Assembly (NCBI GenBank): GCA_964427955.1
Contig: CAYRWY010000015.1
Coordinates: 1-34,126, forward strand
Direction: 5' to 3'
Source of the DNA: JACRBK01 sp964427955
GTDB lineage: Bacteria > Chloroflexota > Anaerolineae > Aggregatilineales > Aggregatilineaceae
Length of the DNA stretch: 34,126 nt
The position numbers were made by a program, and so were the translations under genes. Shown here in pieces: positions 1-8,322 of the stretch (within the stretch, counting starts at the first letter, position 1; each line of letters opens with the position of its first letter). The notes beneath the pieces were generated by a model, which made no database searches, was not told the origin of the DNA, and worked only from the letters and a program-made list of their open reading frames with translations.

Positions 1-498
1 GAATCCGCAAAAGACAAATCCCTGAGCACGAGCGAACTGAATGGCCGGGTAATTCTTGGTCTGCATTTCCAGCGTCAGGTGGTTGATTTGGTGCAGAGTC
101 GCCCAGCGTGCGGCTTGTTCCAGCAGCGCGCGCCCAATCCGGCGGCGGCGGAAGGGTTTTCCGACCACCAGGTCTTGAATCCATCCTCTGGTGCGGATGG
201 CATCGATCCGCAGGTTGACGTAGCCCAAGACCACGTCGTCGGCGGCGGCGATCAGGAAACAATCGCGCCGTTCCCACGCTTGCGACAAGCTCTCCTGGTC
301 GCGCGGATACGTCACTTCCATCGGGCGCGGCAGCCGCACCGTCCGGTACCGGACGGCGATTTCGTCCCCCTCTTCGCGCATATCCATCTGCCAGACATAC
401 TCGGTCAGCGTCGAATGGTCCAGGTTCAGGCATGATGCCAACTCGGACTCTGAAAGCAGCGCGCGCACCACAAATTGACTGCGTTTTTTGCTATTCAT
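1..498 (-). CDS. GNAT-family N-acetyltransferase (3' end outside window)
   Basis: Reading the minus strand from an ATG at 498 gives an open frame of 166 codons that runs off the left edge. It begins MNSKKRSQFVVRALLSESEL. The middle contains the GNAT beta4 strand followed by the acetyl-CoA pyrophosphate loop: WIQDLVVGKPFRRRRIGRAL, matching the family pattern R/Q-x-x-G-x-G/A. A later segment reading LEMQTKNYPAIQFARAQGF matches the motif B region (N..A...Y...GF) of GNAT enzymes. It therefore very probably transfers an acetyl group from acetyl-CoA to an amine. The substrate cannot be told, because GNAT subfamilies are diverse and the C-terminus is missing. The plus-strand frame across the same bases is a shadow. 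The gene is divergent from cmk, with about 110 bp between the starts. Confidence 0.85.
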   Translation of the reverse strand, partial: MNSKKRSQFVVRALLSESELASCLNLDHSTLTEYVWQMDMREEGDEIAVRYRTVRLPRPMEVTYPRDQESLSQAWERRDCFLIAAADDVVLGYVNLRIDAIRTRGWIQDLVVGKPFRRRRIGRALLEQAARWATLHQINHLTLEMQTKNYPAIQFARAQGFVFCGF

Positions 499-506
499 GA
501 CTATGC

Positions 507-536
507 ATTCTACCCAACCGCCGGACAGGATCGCAA
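507..536 (-). promoter_or_regulatory. Possible sigma70-type promoter for the GNAT gene
   Basis: On the minus strand TTGCGA (536-531) and TAGAAT (512-507) are separated by 18 bp. The expected transcript start would fall within a few bases of the ATG at 498, so the message would be leaderless or nearly so. This is a pattern match only. Confidence 0.3.
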
Positions 537-556
537 TTTGCGTTGAATCAGAATAT

Positions 557-562
557 TATACT
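557..562 (+). promoter_or_regulatory. -10-like TATACT upstream of cmk
   Basis: TATACT lies in an AT-rich patch about 50 bp before the preferred cmk start. No convincing -35 box is seen at the right distance. A transcript starting just after this box would exclude the TTG at 543 as a start codon, which supports the internal TTG at 609. Confidence 0.35.
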
Positions 563-608
563 ATCCGATTGGTGTAGAAGTCTTTGCATCTCTAGAAAGC
601 AGGCACCC

Positions 609-1301
609 TTGTCTTTACCAAGTACCATTGCAGTGGACGGACCAGCGGGTTCGGGCAAAAGCTCCGTGTCTTTTGCGGTGGCCCAAAAAATTGGCTATTT
701 GTTCGTCGATACCGGCGCGTTCTACCGTGCTGTGACCTGGCTGGCGCTCGAAAATCACGTCGATCCGAAAGAAGCGGCGGCGGTGGTGGAACTGACCCGG
801 CACGCCGAACTGGATATGACCCCCGACCTGGCCGACGATGGTCGCCAGTTTACCCTGTTAGCCAATGGCCGTGATATTACCAATGAACTCCATTCCCCCG
901 GAGTCGATGCCAACGTTTCCGCCGTTGCCGCCAATTCAGGGGTGCGCGCGGCGCTGTTCAACACCCAGCGGATGCTGGGTGCACGGGGAAAAGTGATCAT
1001 GGCCGGGCGCGACATCGGGACGGTGATTCTGCCCGACGCCGATCTCAAAATCTACATCGATGCCACGCTGGAACAGCGCGCCCAGCGCCGCTACGATCAA
1101 CGGCTGCGCGACGGCGAACCCGCCGACCGGGACGAAATCCTCAGGGGTTTGCTCAAGCGTGACAAGACCGACAGCGAACGCCAGGACGCGCCATTACAGC
1201 GAGCGCCGGATGCCATCTACCTGGATACGACCCGGCTTAACCTGGCTCAATCGATTGAAAAAGCCTACCGGATTGTGCTGGACTGGAAGCCTGAGTCGTG
1301 A
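609..1301 (+). CDS. cmk: Cytidylate kinase
   Basis: Cmk phosphorylates CMP and dCMP with ATP in the cytoplasm, supplying CDP and dCDP for nucleic acid and lipid precursor synthesis. From the TTG at 609 the protein is 230 residues, the usual Cmk length. It begins MSLPSTIAVDGPAGSGKSSV, with the P-loop at about residues 11-19. VDTGAFYRAVTWLALE (the CMP-binding 'TGAxYRA' segment), GRDIGTVILPDADLKIYIDA and the Arg-rich lid RAQRRYDQRLRDGE are all family signatures. The frame is open further upstream to a TTG at 543, but that would add 22 unrelated residues and overlap a -10-like box, so 609 is preferred. No strong Shine-Dalgarno precedes either start. The stop overlaps the comEC start by 4 bp (GTGA), so the two genes are probably translationally coupled. 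Confidence 0.93.
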   Translation: MSLPSTIAVDGPAGSGKSSVSFAVAQKIGYLFVDTGAFYRAVTWLALENHVDPKEAAAVVELTRHAELDMTPDLADDGRQFTLLANGRDITNELHSPGVDANVSAVAANSGVRAALFNTQRMLGARGKVIMAGRDIGTVILPDADLKIYIDATLEQRAQRRYDQRLRDGEPADRDEILRGLLKRDKTDSERQDAPLQRAPDAIYLDTTRLNLAQSIEKAYRIVLDWKPES

Positions 1302-3658
1302 CACTGCTCTACCTGGTGGCCGCGTGGTCGGCGGGGATCTTTCTGGCGTCGTCTCGCCAGACGTCCGCCGGTTCCTGGCTCGCGGCAGCGGGGGCGAGTC
1401 TGCTATTGGCGTATGCCGTGCGCCGTCGCCGGTCATGGCGCATGACGCTGATCTACACGGCGCTTTTGGCGCTGGGCGCGGGGCGCTATGCCTGGGCCGC
1501 GCGCCCGGTTTCCTCTGATCACATCGCACATTATGCCGATGCGGGCTACGTCACCTTCACCGGGCTGGTCGCCCGCGATCCCGATCTGCGCGATAAGTAC
1601 GCCGGGCTGTACGTCCAGGCCGAAAAGATCTCCATCGATCATGTTGAGCATCCCGCGCAGGGGATGGTGCTGGTCCAGGCGCCGCGCTACGAGACCTACG
1701 TCTACGGGGATCGCGTCTGCGTGGGTGGCCAACTGCTCACGCCGCCAGAGTTCGACACCTTTTCCTATCGCGACTACCTCGCCCGGCAGGGCATTCGCGC
1801 GCTAGTGCCGAACGCCGAAGTCGAGGTCGTGGCCCACGACCAGGGACGCCCCTGGTACGCGCTGCTGTACCGCCTCAAGGATCGTGCCCAGCACACCATC
1901 GACCGTCTGCTGCCCAGTCCGCAGGCCCCCTTGTTGAGCGGGATTCTGCTCGGCAACGAGAGCGGCCTCTCGGCCAAAGTGCGCGATGCCTTCAACGCCA
2001 CCGGGACGGCGCACATCATCGCCATCTCAGGTTCCAACATGATCGTGGTGATTGGCATCCTGATGGGCCTGCTCGCGCCTGCGTTCGGACAGCGCCGGGC
2101 CACGTGGATCACCCTGCTCGGCGTGGCGGCGTATACGGCGTTTGTCGGGGCGAATCCTGCCGTGGTCCGCGCCGCGATCATGGGCGGGTTGTCCCTGTGG
2201 GCGGTCCAGTTGGGCCGCAAAGCCTACGGGCTGACCTCGCTGGCTTTTTCGATCTGGTTGATGTCGCTCTGGAATCCGCTGGTACTGTGGGACGTCGGCT
2301 TTCAACTCAGCATCGCCGCCACCGCGGGACTGGTGCTGTTCAGCCGCGATCTGACGCGGGGGTTCGAGAAGCTGCTGCTGCGCGGCTTCGAGCGGCGCAC
2401 CGTCCGGCAGATCTCCGGGGTGCTGGCCGAGCCGCTGATTGTCAGCGTGGCAGCGCAGATCACGACCACGCCGCTGATCCTGCTCTATTTCGGGCGACTG
2501 TCCCTTCTTACTCTGCTTGCCAATCTGCTGATCGTCCCCGCGCAGGCGTATGTCATGACCTTAGGAGGCTTGGCCGTGCTGTTCGGAATGCTGCTGCCGG
2601 TGTTCGGTGAGCCGTTGGCCTGGGTGGTCTGGCTCCCGCTGAGCTATACCCTGGCGATTGTCCGCGCGCTCGGCCATTTCGAGTGGGCCTCGATCCAGGT
2701 CAACTTTTCGCCGTCGTGGGCCTGGGGCGTTTACGCCGCGCTGCTTGGGTTTGCCCTGCTGTGGATTCAGCATCCGGAAGATCGCGCCGCGTTGTTCCAT
2801 CGACTGCGGCGCAGCATCACCACGCCGGTGATCATCGCCGCCGGGGGCGGGGTCGCCGTGCTGATCTGGGTTGCCGCGCTGTCCCAGCCGGATGGCAAGC
2901 TGCACGTCTGGTTTCTCGACGTGGGGCAGGGCAACGCCGTGTTGATTCAGACTCCACGCGGCGCGCAGATTCTGGTGGATGGCGGTCCCAACCCGACGCG
3001 CCTGCGGCAGGAAGTCGGCGATGCGCTGCCCTTCTGGGATCGCGATCTGGACGTGCTCGTCGTCACGCAGCCTAAAAGCTCGGCCATCAACGCGCTGCCT
3101 GCGCTGCTGGATCGTTACGACGTGGGGCTGGTCGTGACCAACGGCCAGAGTGCCGACAGTGACGAATACCGCGCCCTGGTGCGCGCCTGGGGTACCCGTC
3201 ATCTCACCGTCGAGGCCGGTTACCACCTGACCACGAATGACGGCGTGACGCTCGAAGTGCTGCACCCGCAAGTCCTACCAGGCGCTGAGACTGATCCCGA
3301 TCAGGCGGGCCTGGTGCTGCGCGTGAGCTATAAAGACACGTCGTTCCTGATCACGCCGGAACTGGACGCCAGCGCGGAAGAAGAATTGCTGGAAGCGGGG
3401 TGGTATACCGGCAGCACCGTGCTGGTCCTGCCGTCGCACGGCAGCGACAAAGCCAATCCGGACTGGTTTCTCCAGGCCGTGCACCCTCAAGCCGCGGTGG
3501 CGCTGGTCGAAGCCGGGAACCGGACGGAACTCCCGGCGGCCAGCACCCTGGATCGTCTGCGCGCGCTGTCCGTGAATTCGGTCTACCGCACCGATCAGCA
3601 GGGCACGGTCGAAATGGTCACCAACGGGCGCACGCTGTGGGTTTATCCCGAACGCTAG
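1298..3658 (+). CDS. comEC: ComEC/Rec2-family DNA uptake channel with degenerate metallo-beta-lactamase domain
   Basis: ComEC is the inner-membrane channel that carries single-stranded DNA into the cytoplasm during natural transformation. This 786-residue protein has the normal order: N-terminal membrane segments with a small DUF4131-like extracytoplasmic domain, a polytopic competence domain (HIIAISGSNMIVVIGILMG near residue 245 is a family hallmark; also NPAVVRAAIMGG), and a C-terminal metallo-beta-lactamase fold starting at LDVGQGNAVLIQTPRG (about 540-555). In that last domain the metal motif HxHxDH is absent. The aligned segment is T590-Q-P-K-S-S-A, so both His, the Asp and the third His are replaced. 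The later HHGS motif is SHGS (713-716), and the usual GD before it reads PE. The fold appears kept and the nuclease chemistry lost. The GTG start overlaps the cmk stop by 4 bp. The stop shares CTAG with the ppk1 stop on the other strand. Confidence 0.9.
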   Translation: MTLLYLVAAWSAGIFLASSRQTSAGSWLAAAGASLLLAYAVRRRRSWRMTLIYTALLALGAGRYAWAARPVSSDHIAHYADAGYVTFTGLVARDPDLRDKYAGLYVQAEKISIDHVEHPAQGMVLVQAPRYETYVYGDRVCVGGQLLTPPEFDTFSYRDYLARQGIRALVPNAEVEVVAHDQGRPWYALLYRLKDRAQHTIDRLLPSPQAPLLSGILLGNESGLSAKVRDAFNATGTAHIIAISGSNMIVVIGILMGLLAPAFGQRRATWITLLGVAAYTAFVGANPAVVRAAIMGGLSLWAVQLGRKAYGLTSLAFSIWLMSLWNPLVLWDVGFQLSIAATAGLVLFSRDLTRGFEKLLLRGFERRTVRQISGVLAEPLIVSVAAQITTTPLILLYFGRLSLLTLLANLLIVPAQAYVMTLGGLAVLFGMLLPVFGEPLAWVVWLPLSYTLAIVRALGHFEWASIQVNFSPSWAWGVYAALLGFALLWIQHPEDRAALFHRLRRSITTPVIIAAGGGVAVLIWVAALSQPDGKLHVWFLDVGQGNAVLIQTPRGAQILVDGGPNPTRLRQEVGDALPFWDRDLDVLVVTQPKSSAINALPALLDRYDVGLVVTNGQSADSDEYRALVRAWGTRHLTVEAGYHLTTNDGVTLEVLHPQVLPGAETDPDQAGLVLRVSYKDTSFLITPELDASAEEELLEAGWYTGSTVLVLPSHGSDKANPDWFLQAVHPQAAVALVEAGNRTELPAASTLDRLRALSVNSVYRTDQQGTVEMVTNGRTLWVYPER

Positions 3659-5778
3659 AAGCTCGACTGCCGCGTGTGATCCATAAACCAGGACTGGCTG
3701 TCGATGGGCACTTCGCCGTCCCGCGGTTTCAGGCGGCTGTAACTGCCGTCTGATGCCAGCAGGCGCGCCCGCAGGTTGTCCAGCATGGAAATGCGGAGCA
3801 CCTCGTTGATCACCCGTGCTTTGATAGCCTCGTCCTCGACCGGGTAAATCGTCTCGACCCGCCGGTCCAGGTTGCGGGGCATCAGGTCGGCGCTGCCCAT
3901 GTAGATTTCGGGCTGCCCGCCGTTCTCAAAATAATAGATGCGGGGATGTTCCAGGAAGCGCCCGACCACGCTCGTGACCCGGATGTTTTCGCTGATCCCC
4001 GGCAGGCCGGGCCGCAGGCAGCAGATGCCGCGCACCGACAGATCGATCTTCACCCCGGCCATGTTGGCTTCGTACAGGCGGCGGATCAGCCGGGCGTCCA
4101 CCAGGGCATTCATCTTGAAGATCAGGTGCGCCGGGCGTCCGGCCCGCGCGTGCTCGATCTCGCGGCAGATCAGGTCGTCGAAACGCTGGCGCAGGTATTC
4201 CGGCGCGACCAGCAGCTTGCGATAGTTCGCGCCGGGGGCAAAGCCCGTCAGCCGGTTGAACAGCTCACTGGCGTCCATGCCCAGTTCGGGATTGCTGGTC
4301 AGCAGCCCGATGTCGGTATAAATGCGGGCCGTGGTGGCGTTGTAATTGCCTGTGCTCAGGTGCACGTAGCGCCGCAGCCCATCTTCTTCTTTGCGGACCA
4401 CCAGCGCGATCTTGCAGTGGGTCTTGAGTCCCAACAACCCGTAGACGACGTGCACGCCCTGCGCTTCGAGCTTGCGCGCCCACACGATGTTGTTTTCTTC
4501 GTCGAAGCGCGCCTTAAGCTCCACCAGGACGGCAATCTGCTTGCCGTTTTCCTGGGCTTCCAGCAGCGCGTTGACGATGGGCGAATTGTTCCCGACGCGG
4601 TACAGCGTGGTCTTGATCGCCAACACCTGCGGATCGTGCGCCGCCGCGCGGAAGAACTGGATCACCGGCAGGAACGAGTCGTAAGGATGGTACAGCATCA
4701 CGTCTTGCTCGCGCAGCACGGCGAACATATCGTCGCTCTGGCTGAGCACGGCGGGAATCTGGGGCACATACGGCGTATATTTCAGGGCCGGATCGTCCAG
4801 CCCGCCCAACTCGAACAACTGGCTCATGCCCAGCGGTCCCTTGAGCTGGTAGATGTCGGACCGCTCGACGTTCAGGTGGAATTTGAGCAGGTCCAGGATC
4901 GATTGGGGCATATCCTCCTGGACTTCCAGCCGGACCACGCGCCCGAACCGCCGCTGCCGGACGCCCGCTTCGATGGTTTCCAGCAGGTCCGACGCCTCGT
5001 CCTCTTCGATTTCCATGTCGGCGTTGCGGGTGACCCGGAAGGGATGGGCCTCCAGGATTTGCATTCCGGGGAACAGGACGCCCAGGTTGGCCACGATCAG
5101 TTCTTCGAGATAGATGAACTGCTTACGCTTGGGGAGTTTCTTGCCCAGGAACTTGCTCATGATTTCGTGCACCGGGATGAAGCGGGGCAGGGCCTGGGGT
5201 ACCTTGACGCGGGCGAAGCGCCGCTGTTGGTTTTGATCGACCAACAGCACGGCGAGGTTCAGACTCAGGTTGGAGATGTGCGGAAAAGGTCGCCCCGGGT
5301 CCACCGCCAACGGCGTCAGTACCGGGAAAATCTCACTCTCGAAATAAAGTTGTAGGGCTTCTTTATGCTCGTCTTTCAGATCGCCGTAATTGGACAGCAC
5401 GATCTCGTGATCGCGGAGCTTGGGGACGATGTCCTCCTGAAAGCAGCGGTACTGCGCTTCGAGCAGCGGGAGCAGCCGTTTGCGCAGGGAGGCCAACTGC
5501 TGGGCGGGGGTCAGACCATCCGCCGGGCTTTCGACGACTCCGGCGGCGACCTGTTCGCGCAGCCCCGAGACGCGGATCATGAAGAATTCGTCCAGGTTGT
5601 TGGCAAAGATGGCCAGGAACTTGACCCGTTCGAGCAGAGGAGTCTCAAGGTCGAGCGCCTCTTCGAGCACGCGGGAATTGAACTCCAGAATGCTCAGCTC
5701 GCGGTTGATATAGAGTTGAGGATCGCGCAGATCGACGATGCTGGACGAAGAGTGCTCAACTTCAGGTAGTGCATCCAT
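3655..5778 (-). CDS. ppk1: Polyphosphate kinase 1
   Basis: PPK1 reversibly transfers the gamma phosphate of ATP to inorganic polyphosphate. The 707-residue product has the usual length and all four domains of the family. The N-terminal helical domain opens with YINRELSILEFNSRVLEEA. The catalytic domains carry the phospholipase-D-like motifs KTHCKIALVV and YVHLSTGNYNATTARIYTD. The histidines at about 454 and 473 are 19 residues apart, as are the phosphorylated and assisting histidines of the E. coli enzyme (435 and 454). The C-terminal part contains YMGSADLMPRNLDRRVE, another family signature. The ATG at 5778 is preceded on the minus strand by GGTGAG, an acceptable ribosome site. The gene converges on comEC with overlapping stop codons, so no terminator fits between them. 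Confidence 0.97.
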   Translation of the reverse strand: MDALPEVEHSSSSIVDLRDPQLYINRELSILEFNSRVLEEALDLETPLLERVKFLAIFANNLDEFFMIRVSGLREQVAAGVVESPADGLTPAQQLASLRKRLLPLLEAQYRCFQEDIVPKLRDHEIVLSNYGDLKDEHKEALQLYFESEIFPVLTPLAVDPGRPFPHISNLSLNLAVLLVDQNQQRRFARVKVPQALPRFIPVHEIMSKFLGKKLPKRKQFIYLEELIVANLGVLFPGMQILEAHPFRVTRNADMEIEEDEASDLLETIEAGVRQRRFGRVVRLEVQEDMPQSILDLLKFHLNVERSDIYQLKGPLGMSQLFELGGLDDPALKYTPYVPQIPAVLSQSDDMFAVLREQDVMLYHPYDSFLPVIQFFRAAAHDPQVLAIKTTLYRVGNNSPIVNALLEAQENGKQIAVLVELKARFDEENNIVWARKLEAQGVHVVYGLLGLKTHCKIALVVRKEEDGLRRYVHLSTGNYNATTARIYTDIGLLTSNPELGMDASELFNRLTGFAPGANYRKLLVAPEYLRQRFDDLICREIEHARAGRPAHLIFKMNALVDARLIRRLYEANMAGVKIDLSVRGICCLRPGLPGISENIRVTSVVGRFLEHPRIYYFENGGQPEIYMGSADLMPRNLDRRVETIYPVEDEAIKARVINEVLRISMLDNLRARLLASDGSYSRLKPRDGEVPIDSQSWFMDHTRQSSF

Positions 5779-5820
5779 TTTCTCACCACTGGCGTCTTAT
5801 GTGCAGTATAATTTGGGGAA

Positions 5821-5850
5821 AGTATAGCATAGGTCTTTGCTACGGCGTAA
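5821..5850 (-). promoter_or_regulatory. Possible ppk1 promoter
   Basis: On the minus strand TTACGC (5850-5845) and TATACT (5826-5821) are 18 bp apart, about 45 bp upstream of the ppk1 ATG. A second AGTATA/TATACT copy lies at 5805-5810 but lacks a partner -35 box. Pattern match only. Confidence 0.35.
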
Positions 5851-5915
5851 TCGACCACCCTTGCGGTTAACCTTTTACCAACATAACATCAATATTAGTC
5901 CAATATTCTCGCTTA

Positions 5916-5944
5916 TTGCGTGGATTGATCGGAACTAGTAAAAT
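5916..5944 (+). promoter_or_regulatory. Probable sigma70-type promoter for the DnaB-like gene
   Basis: TTGCGT (5916-5921) and TAAAAT (5939-5944) are separated by exactly 17 bp in an AT-rich intergenic region. The predicted start near 5951 leaves a leader of about 30 nt containing AAAGGA (5965-5970), nine bases before the ATG at 5980. The 5779-5979 intergenic region otherwise shows nothing more. Confidence 0.45.
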
Positions 5945-5979
5945 TTGAAAAGAACACTTGTGACAAAGGACAATACCGT

Positions 5980-7194
5980 ATGTCAACCAGGCGTTTCCAC
6001 GACGATATGGCAGACAGACCCCCGTCGGATGCGCGATCTCCCAATGCTGCTGCCCCTCAGCCGTTCACGACGAATGCGCAGCCGCCTGAGGGTGGCAAGG
6101 CGCAGCGCGTCGCGCCGCGTGGAGCGCGCGCCAGCAGCGGTGACAACAGCCGTAGTGCTGCTCACATGCCTCGGACACTGGCCCAGGTCATGAATGAAGC
6201 GAACGATATGGTAGTGCGCGGGGACCTGACCGAATATGTGCCCCTCGCCACCGGCTTCGACCCACTCGACGGCATGATCGGCGGTGGACTGCGTAAGACC
6301 GAATTGGTGCTGCTGGGCGGGGCGCAGGGCATCGGCAAGACCATCGCGACCCTTCAGATCGCCCGCAATGTGGCGATGCGGAGCGGGCAGTTCGCGTTTT
6401 ACCTTTCCTATGAGCACACCGAAACCCACCTCATGAACCGCCTGCTCTGCCTGGAAAGCATCAATCCACCCGAGGTCGATCTCAAGAACGGCATTCGCCT
6501 CAAGGACTTGTACGACATCATCATCGCCGAACGGGCGAAGAACACCCTGCGCGGCGGCTCGGACGGCGGATCGCTGCAAGGCATCCTGCGCGAAAACAGC
6601 CGGACGGCGATGGCGCTGGCCCGCATGAACCGTTACGCGGATCGCTTGATCCTGGTCAAGGCCAGCCCGGCGGTCACCACTCTGCGCGCCATCCGCGAGA
6701 TGACGGCGCGGTTGTGTGATGCGACCGGCGGCAACGTCAGCGTGTTTGTGGACTACCTGCAAAAGGTGGCGATCCATCCCGAACGCGCCACGGACGAAGG
6801 CGAGAAAGTGACCATCGTGGTGGAAGGGCTGAAGGATATGGCGCTGGCGTTGGGCGTCCCGGTCTGGGCCATCGTCGCCGCCGACCGCGAAGGCTTGAAG
6901 GCCAACCGCCTGCACCTGTTCCACCTGCGCGGCAGTTCGGCGCTGGACTACGAGTGCGACATCGCCGTGATCATGAACAACAAGTATCACATCATGTCCA
7001 AGGATCACGTCGCCTTCAATCCCTACCAGGCGCGCCAATACCGCGACTGGGTGGTCTTCACCATCGAAAAGAACCGCGCCGGGCGTGCTATGCAGGATAT
7101 GGAATTCCAGCTTCACGCCCCGTTTTTTGCCTTCGACCCGCGCGGCCAGCGCGTCCAGCAGCAGCTCATCGACGATAAAATCATCGAGACGTAA
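5980..7194 (+). CDS. Stand-alone DnaB-type helicase C-terminal (RecA-fold) ATPase
   Basis: The 404-residue protein matches the RecA-fold C-terminal half of replicative helicase DnaB but lacks the DnaB N-terminal primase-interaction domain. Instead, the first 85 or so residues are low-complexity and probably disordered. The core then follows the DnaB order: GFDPLDGMIGGGLRKTELVL, Walker A GGAQGIGKT (about 113-121), FYLSYEHTE in place of the DnaB 'SLEM' region, Walker B VFVDYLQ (about 255-261), and LRGSSALDYECDIAVIMNNK matching DnaB 'LRESGAIEQDADvv'. The 'SQLNR' segment of true DnaB is AADREG here. It is probably an ATPase acting on nucleic acid or in a regulatory role. Whether it unwinds DNA is unknown, and a KaiC/RadA-like role is possible. 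The ATG at 5980 has a good ribosome site and its own predicted promoter. Confidence 0.8.
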   Translation: MSTRRFHDDMADRPPSDARSPNAAAPQPFTTNAQPPEGGKAQRVAPRGARASSGDNSRSAAHMPRTLAQVMNEANDMVVRGDLTEYVPLATGFDPLDGMIGGGLRKTELVLLGGAQGIGKTIATLQIARNVAMRSGQFAFYLSYEHTETHLMNRLLCLESINPPEVDLKNGIRLKDLYDIIIAERAKNTLRGGSDGGSLQGILRENSRTAMALARMNRYADRLILVKASPAVTTLRAIREMTARLCDATGGNVSVFVDYLQKVAIHPERATDEGEKVTIVVEGLKDMALALGVPVWAIVAADREGLKANRLHLFHLRGSSALDYECDIAVIMNNKYHIMSKDHVAFNPYQARQYRDWVVFTIEKNRAGRAMQDMEFQLHAPFFAFDPRGQRVQQQLIDDKIIET

Positions 7195-7212
7195 GCCGAA
7201 GTTCTGCGAAAT

Positions 7213-7247
7213 AAAAACGCCGGGGAGTGTGCCCGGCGTTTTTTTGT
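7213..7247. terminator. Bidirectional Rho-independent terminator
   Basis: A 12-bp perfect stem (7213-7224 with 7232-7243; core ACGCCGGG/CCCGGCGT) has a 7-nt loop, runs into T7 on the plus side and starts with A5. It therefore also gives a U-tract on the minus strand. It sits between the convergent DnaB-like gene and lipA and would serve both. Confidence 0.9.
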
Positions 7248-7259
7248 GTCAGTCAGCGC

Positions 7260-8210
7260 TCAGTTCTCCTGGCGCAGGTGGATGTAGTTCAGCGTGGACA
7301 GCGTCCGTACCTGCTGCTCGGCGTGATAACTGCTGCGCACGAGCGGCGCGGACTCGATCCACTTGAACCCCAATTCCAGCCCGATCCGCTTCAATTCCGC
7401 GAATTCTTCCAACGTGTAGTAGCGATCGATCGGCATGTGCTTTTTGCTGGGCTGCAAATACTGCCCGATGGTGAGAATATCCACGCCCCAGCTCGCCAGG
7501 TCGTGCAGGACCTCGACCACCTCGTCGAACGTCTCGCCCAGCCCGACCATGATCCCGCTCTTGGTCAGCACCAGCGGGTCCAGGGCTTTAGCATTGCGCA
7601 GCGTCGCCTCGGCCCATTCGTAATGATCCTGCGGCTGCACGGTGCGGAACAGGCGCGGCACCGTCTCGACGTTGTGATTCAGGATTTCCGGCTGAGCATC
7701 CATCACGATCTTCAGCGCGTCTTGCTTGCCCTTGAAGTCGGGGATCAGCACTTCGATGCTGCACCCCGGCTGAAGCTGGCGGATGCGCCGGATCACCATC
7801 GCGAAGATCGGCGCGCCGCCGTCCGGGCGTTCGTCACGGTTGACGCTCGTAATCACCACGTGGCGCAGGTTCATGGCCTGCACCGCCTTAGCGATCCGGT
7901 TCGGCTCCTGCCAGTCGAGCGGCGACGGGCGCCCGGTTTTGATGTCGCAGAAGCGGCAGGAGCGGGTGCACGTGTCGCCCATCATCAGAAAGGTGGCCGT
8001 GCCGCTGCCCCAACATTCGCCCATGTTCGGGCACATCGCCTCTTCGCAGACCGTATGCAGTTGTTTGCTCCGCATCAGCGTGCGGACCATCTCGTAGGTT
8101 TCGCCGCTGGGCGCGCGCACCTTGATCCAGTCCGGGCGGCGCTTGGGGCGCTGTTCGACCGGAACCTCGCCGGTCGTGGAAATGTCGTCTTGGTTGATGA
8201 TGTCTGTCAC
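7260..8210 (-). CDS. lipA: Lipoyl synthase
   Basis: LipA is a radical-SAM enzyme that inserts two sulfurs into the protein-bound octanoyl group to make the lipoyl cofactor of 2-oxoacid dehydrogenases and the glycine cleavage system. The 316-residue product shows both cluster motifs. The auxiliary cluster set is C55-x4-C60-x5-C66 (VCEEAMCPNMGECW). The radical-SAM set is C81-x3-C85-x2-C88 (CTRSCRFC). The C-terminal RSSYHAEQ carries the conserved RSSY serine that ligates the auxiliary cluster. The start codon is GTG at 8210, with ACGGAG 9-10 bases upstream on the minus strand. lipB is not adjacent. The gene is divergent from mobA and converges on the DnaB-like gene across a terminator. Confidence 0.97.
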   Translation of the reverse strand: MTDIINQDDISTTGEVPVEQRPKRRPDWIKVRAPSGETYEMVRTLMRSKQLHTVCEEAMCPNMGECWGSGTATFLMMGDTCTRSCRFCDIKTGRPSPLDWQEPNRIAKAVQAMNLRHVVITSVNRDERPDGGAPIFAMVIRRIRQLQPGCSIEVLIPDFKGKQDALKIVMDAQPEILNHNVETVPRLFRTVQPQDHYEWAEATLRNAKALDPLVLTKSGIMVGLGETFDEVVEVLHDLASWGVDILTIGQYLQPSKKHMPIDRYYTLEEFAELKRIGLELGFKWIESAPLVRSSYHAEQQVRTLSTLNYIHLRQEN

Positions 8211-8245
8211 GCAGCAACTCCGTTAAAGTGAACCTTCACAGCCAG

Positions 8246-8251
8246 ATTATA
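8246..8251 (-). promoter_or_regulatory. -10-like TATAAT upstream of lipA
   Basis: A perfect TATAAT on the minus strand about 35 bp before the lipA GTG. No good -35 box is seen in the GC-rich bases upstream. Confidence 0.35.
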
Positions 8252-8310
8252 GCGCGTGAGCCGCGGCAGCGTCGATACCGTCCTGGTCCGGATTGGTCTA
8301 TACTCTGTCC

Positions 8311-8316
8311 AGGAGG
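8311..8316 (+). promoter_or_regulatory. Strong Shine-Dalgarno that fixes the mobA start
   Basis: AGGAGG, six bases before the ATG at 8323, decides the start. The frame is open upstream to a TTG at 8293, but that codon lies before the ribosome site and next to a TATACT (8299-8304) that could be the mobA -10 box. Confidence 0.75.
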
Positions 8317-8322
8317 TGGGCG

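Noticed and set aside
79..435. Plus-strand open frame over the GNAT gene
   Set aside because: It is the complement of a recognisable acetyltransferase on the minus strand, and its own translation shows no known motif.
3946..5355. Long plus-strand frame (469 codons) opposite ppk1
   Set aside because: It is a high-GC shadow of ppk1. The His/Gln/Val/Asp-rich translation has no domain, and ppk1 is unmistakable.
8211..8322. Molybdenum-cofactor riboswitch upstream of mobA
   Set aside because: The gap is only 112 bp, is shared with the lipA promoter, and shows no extended stem structure.
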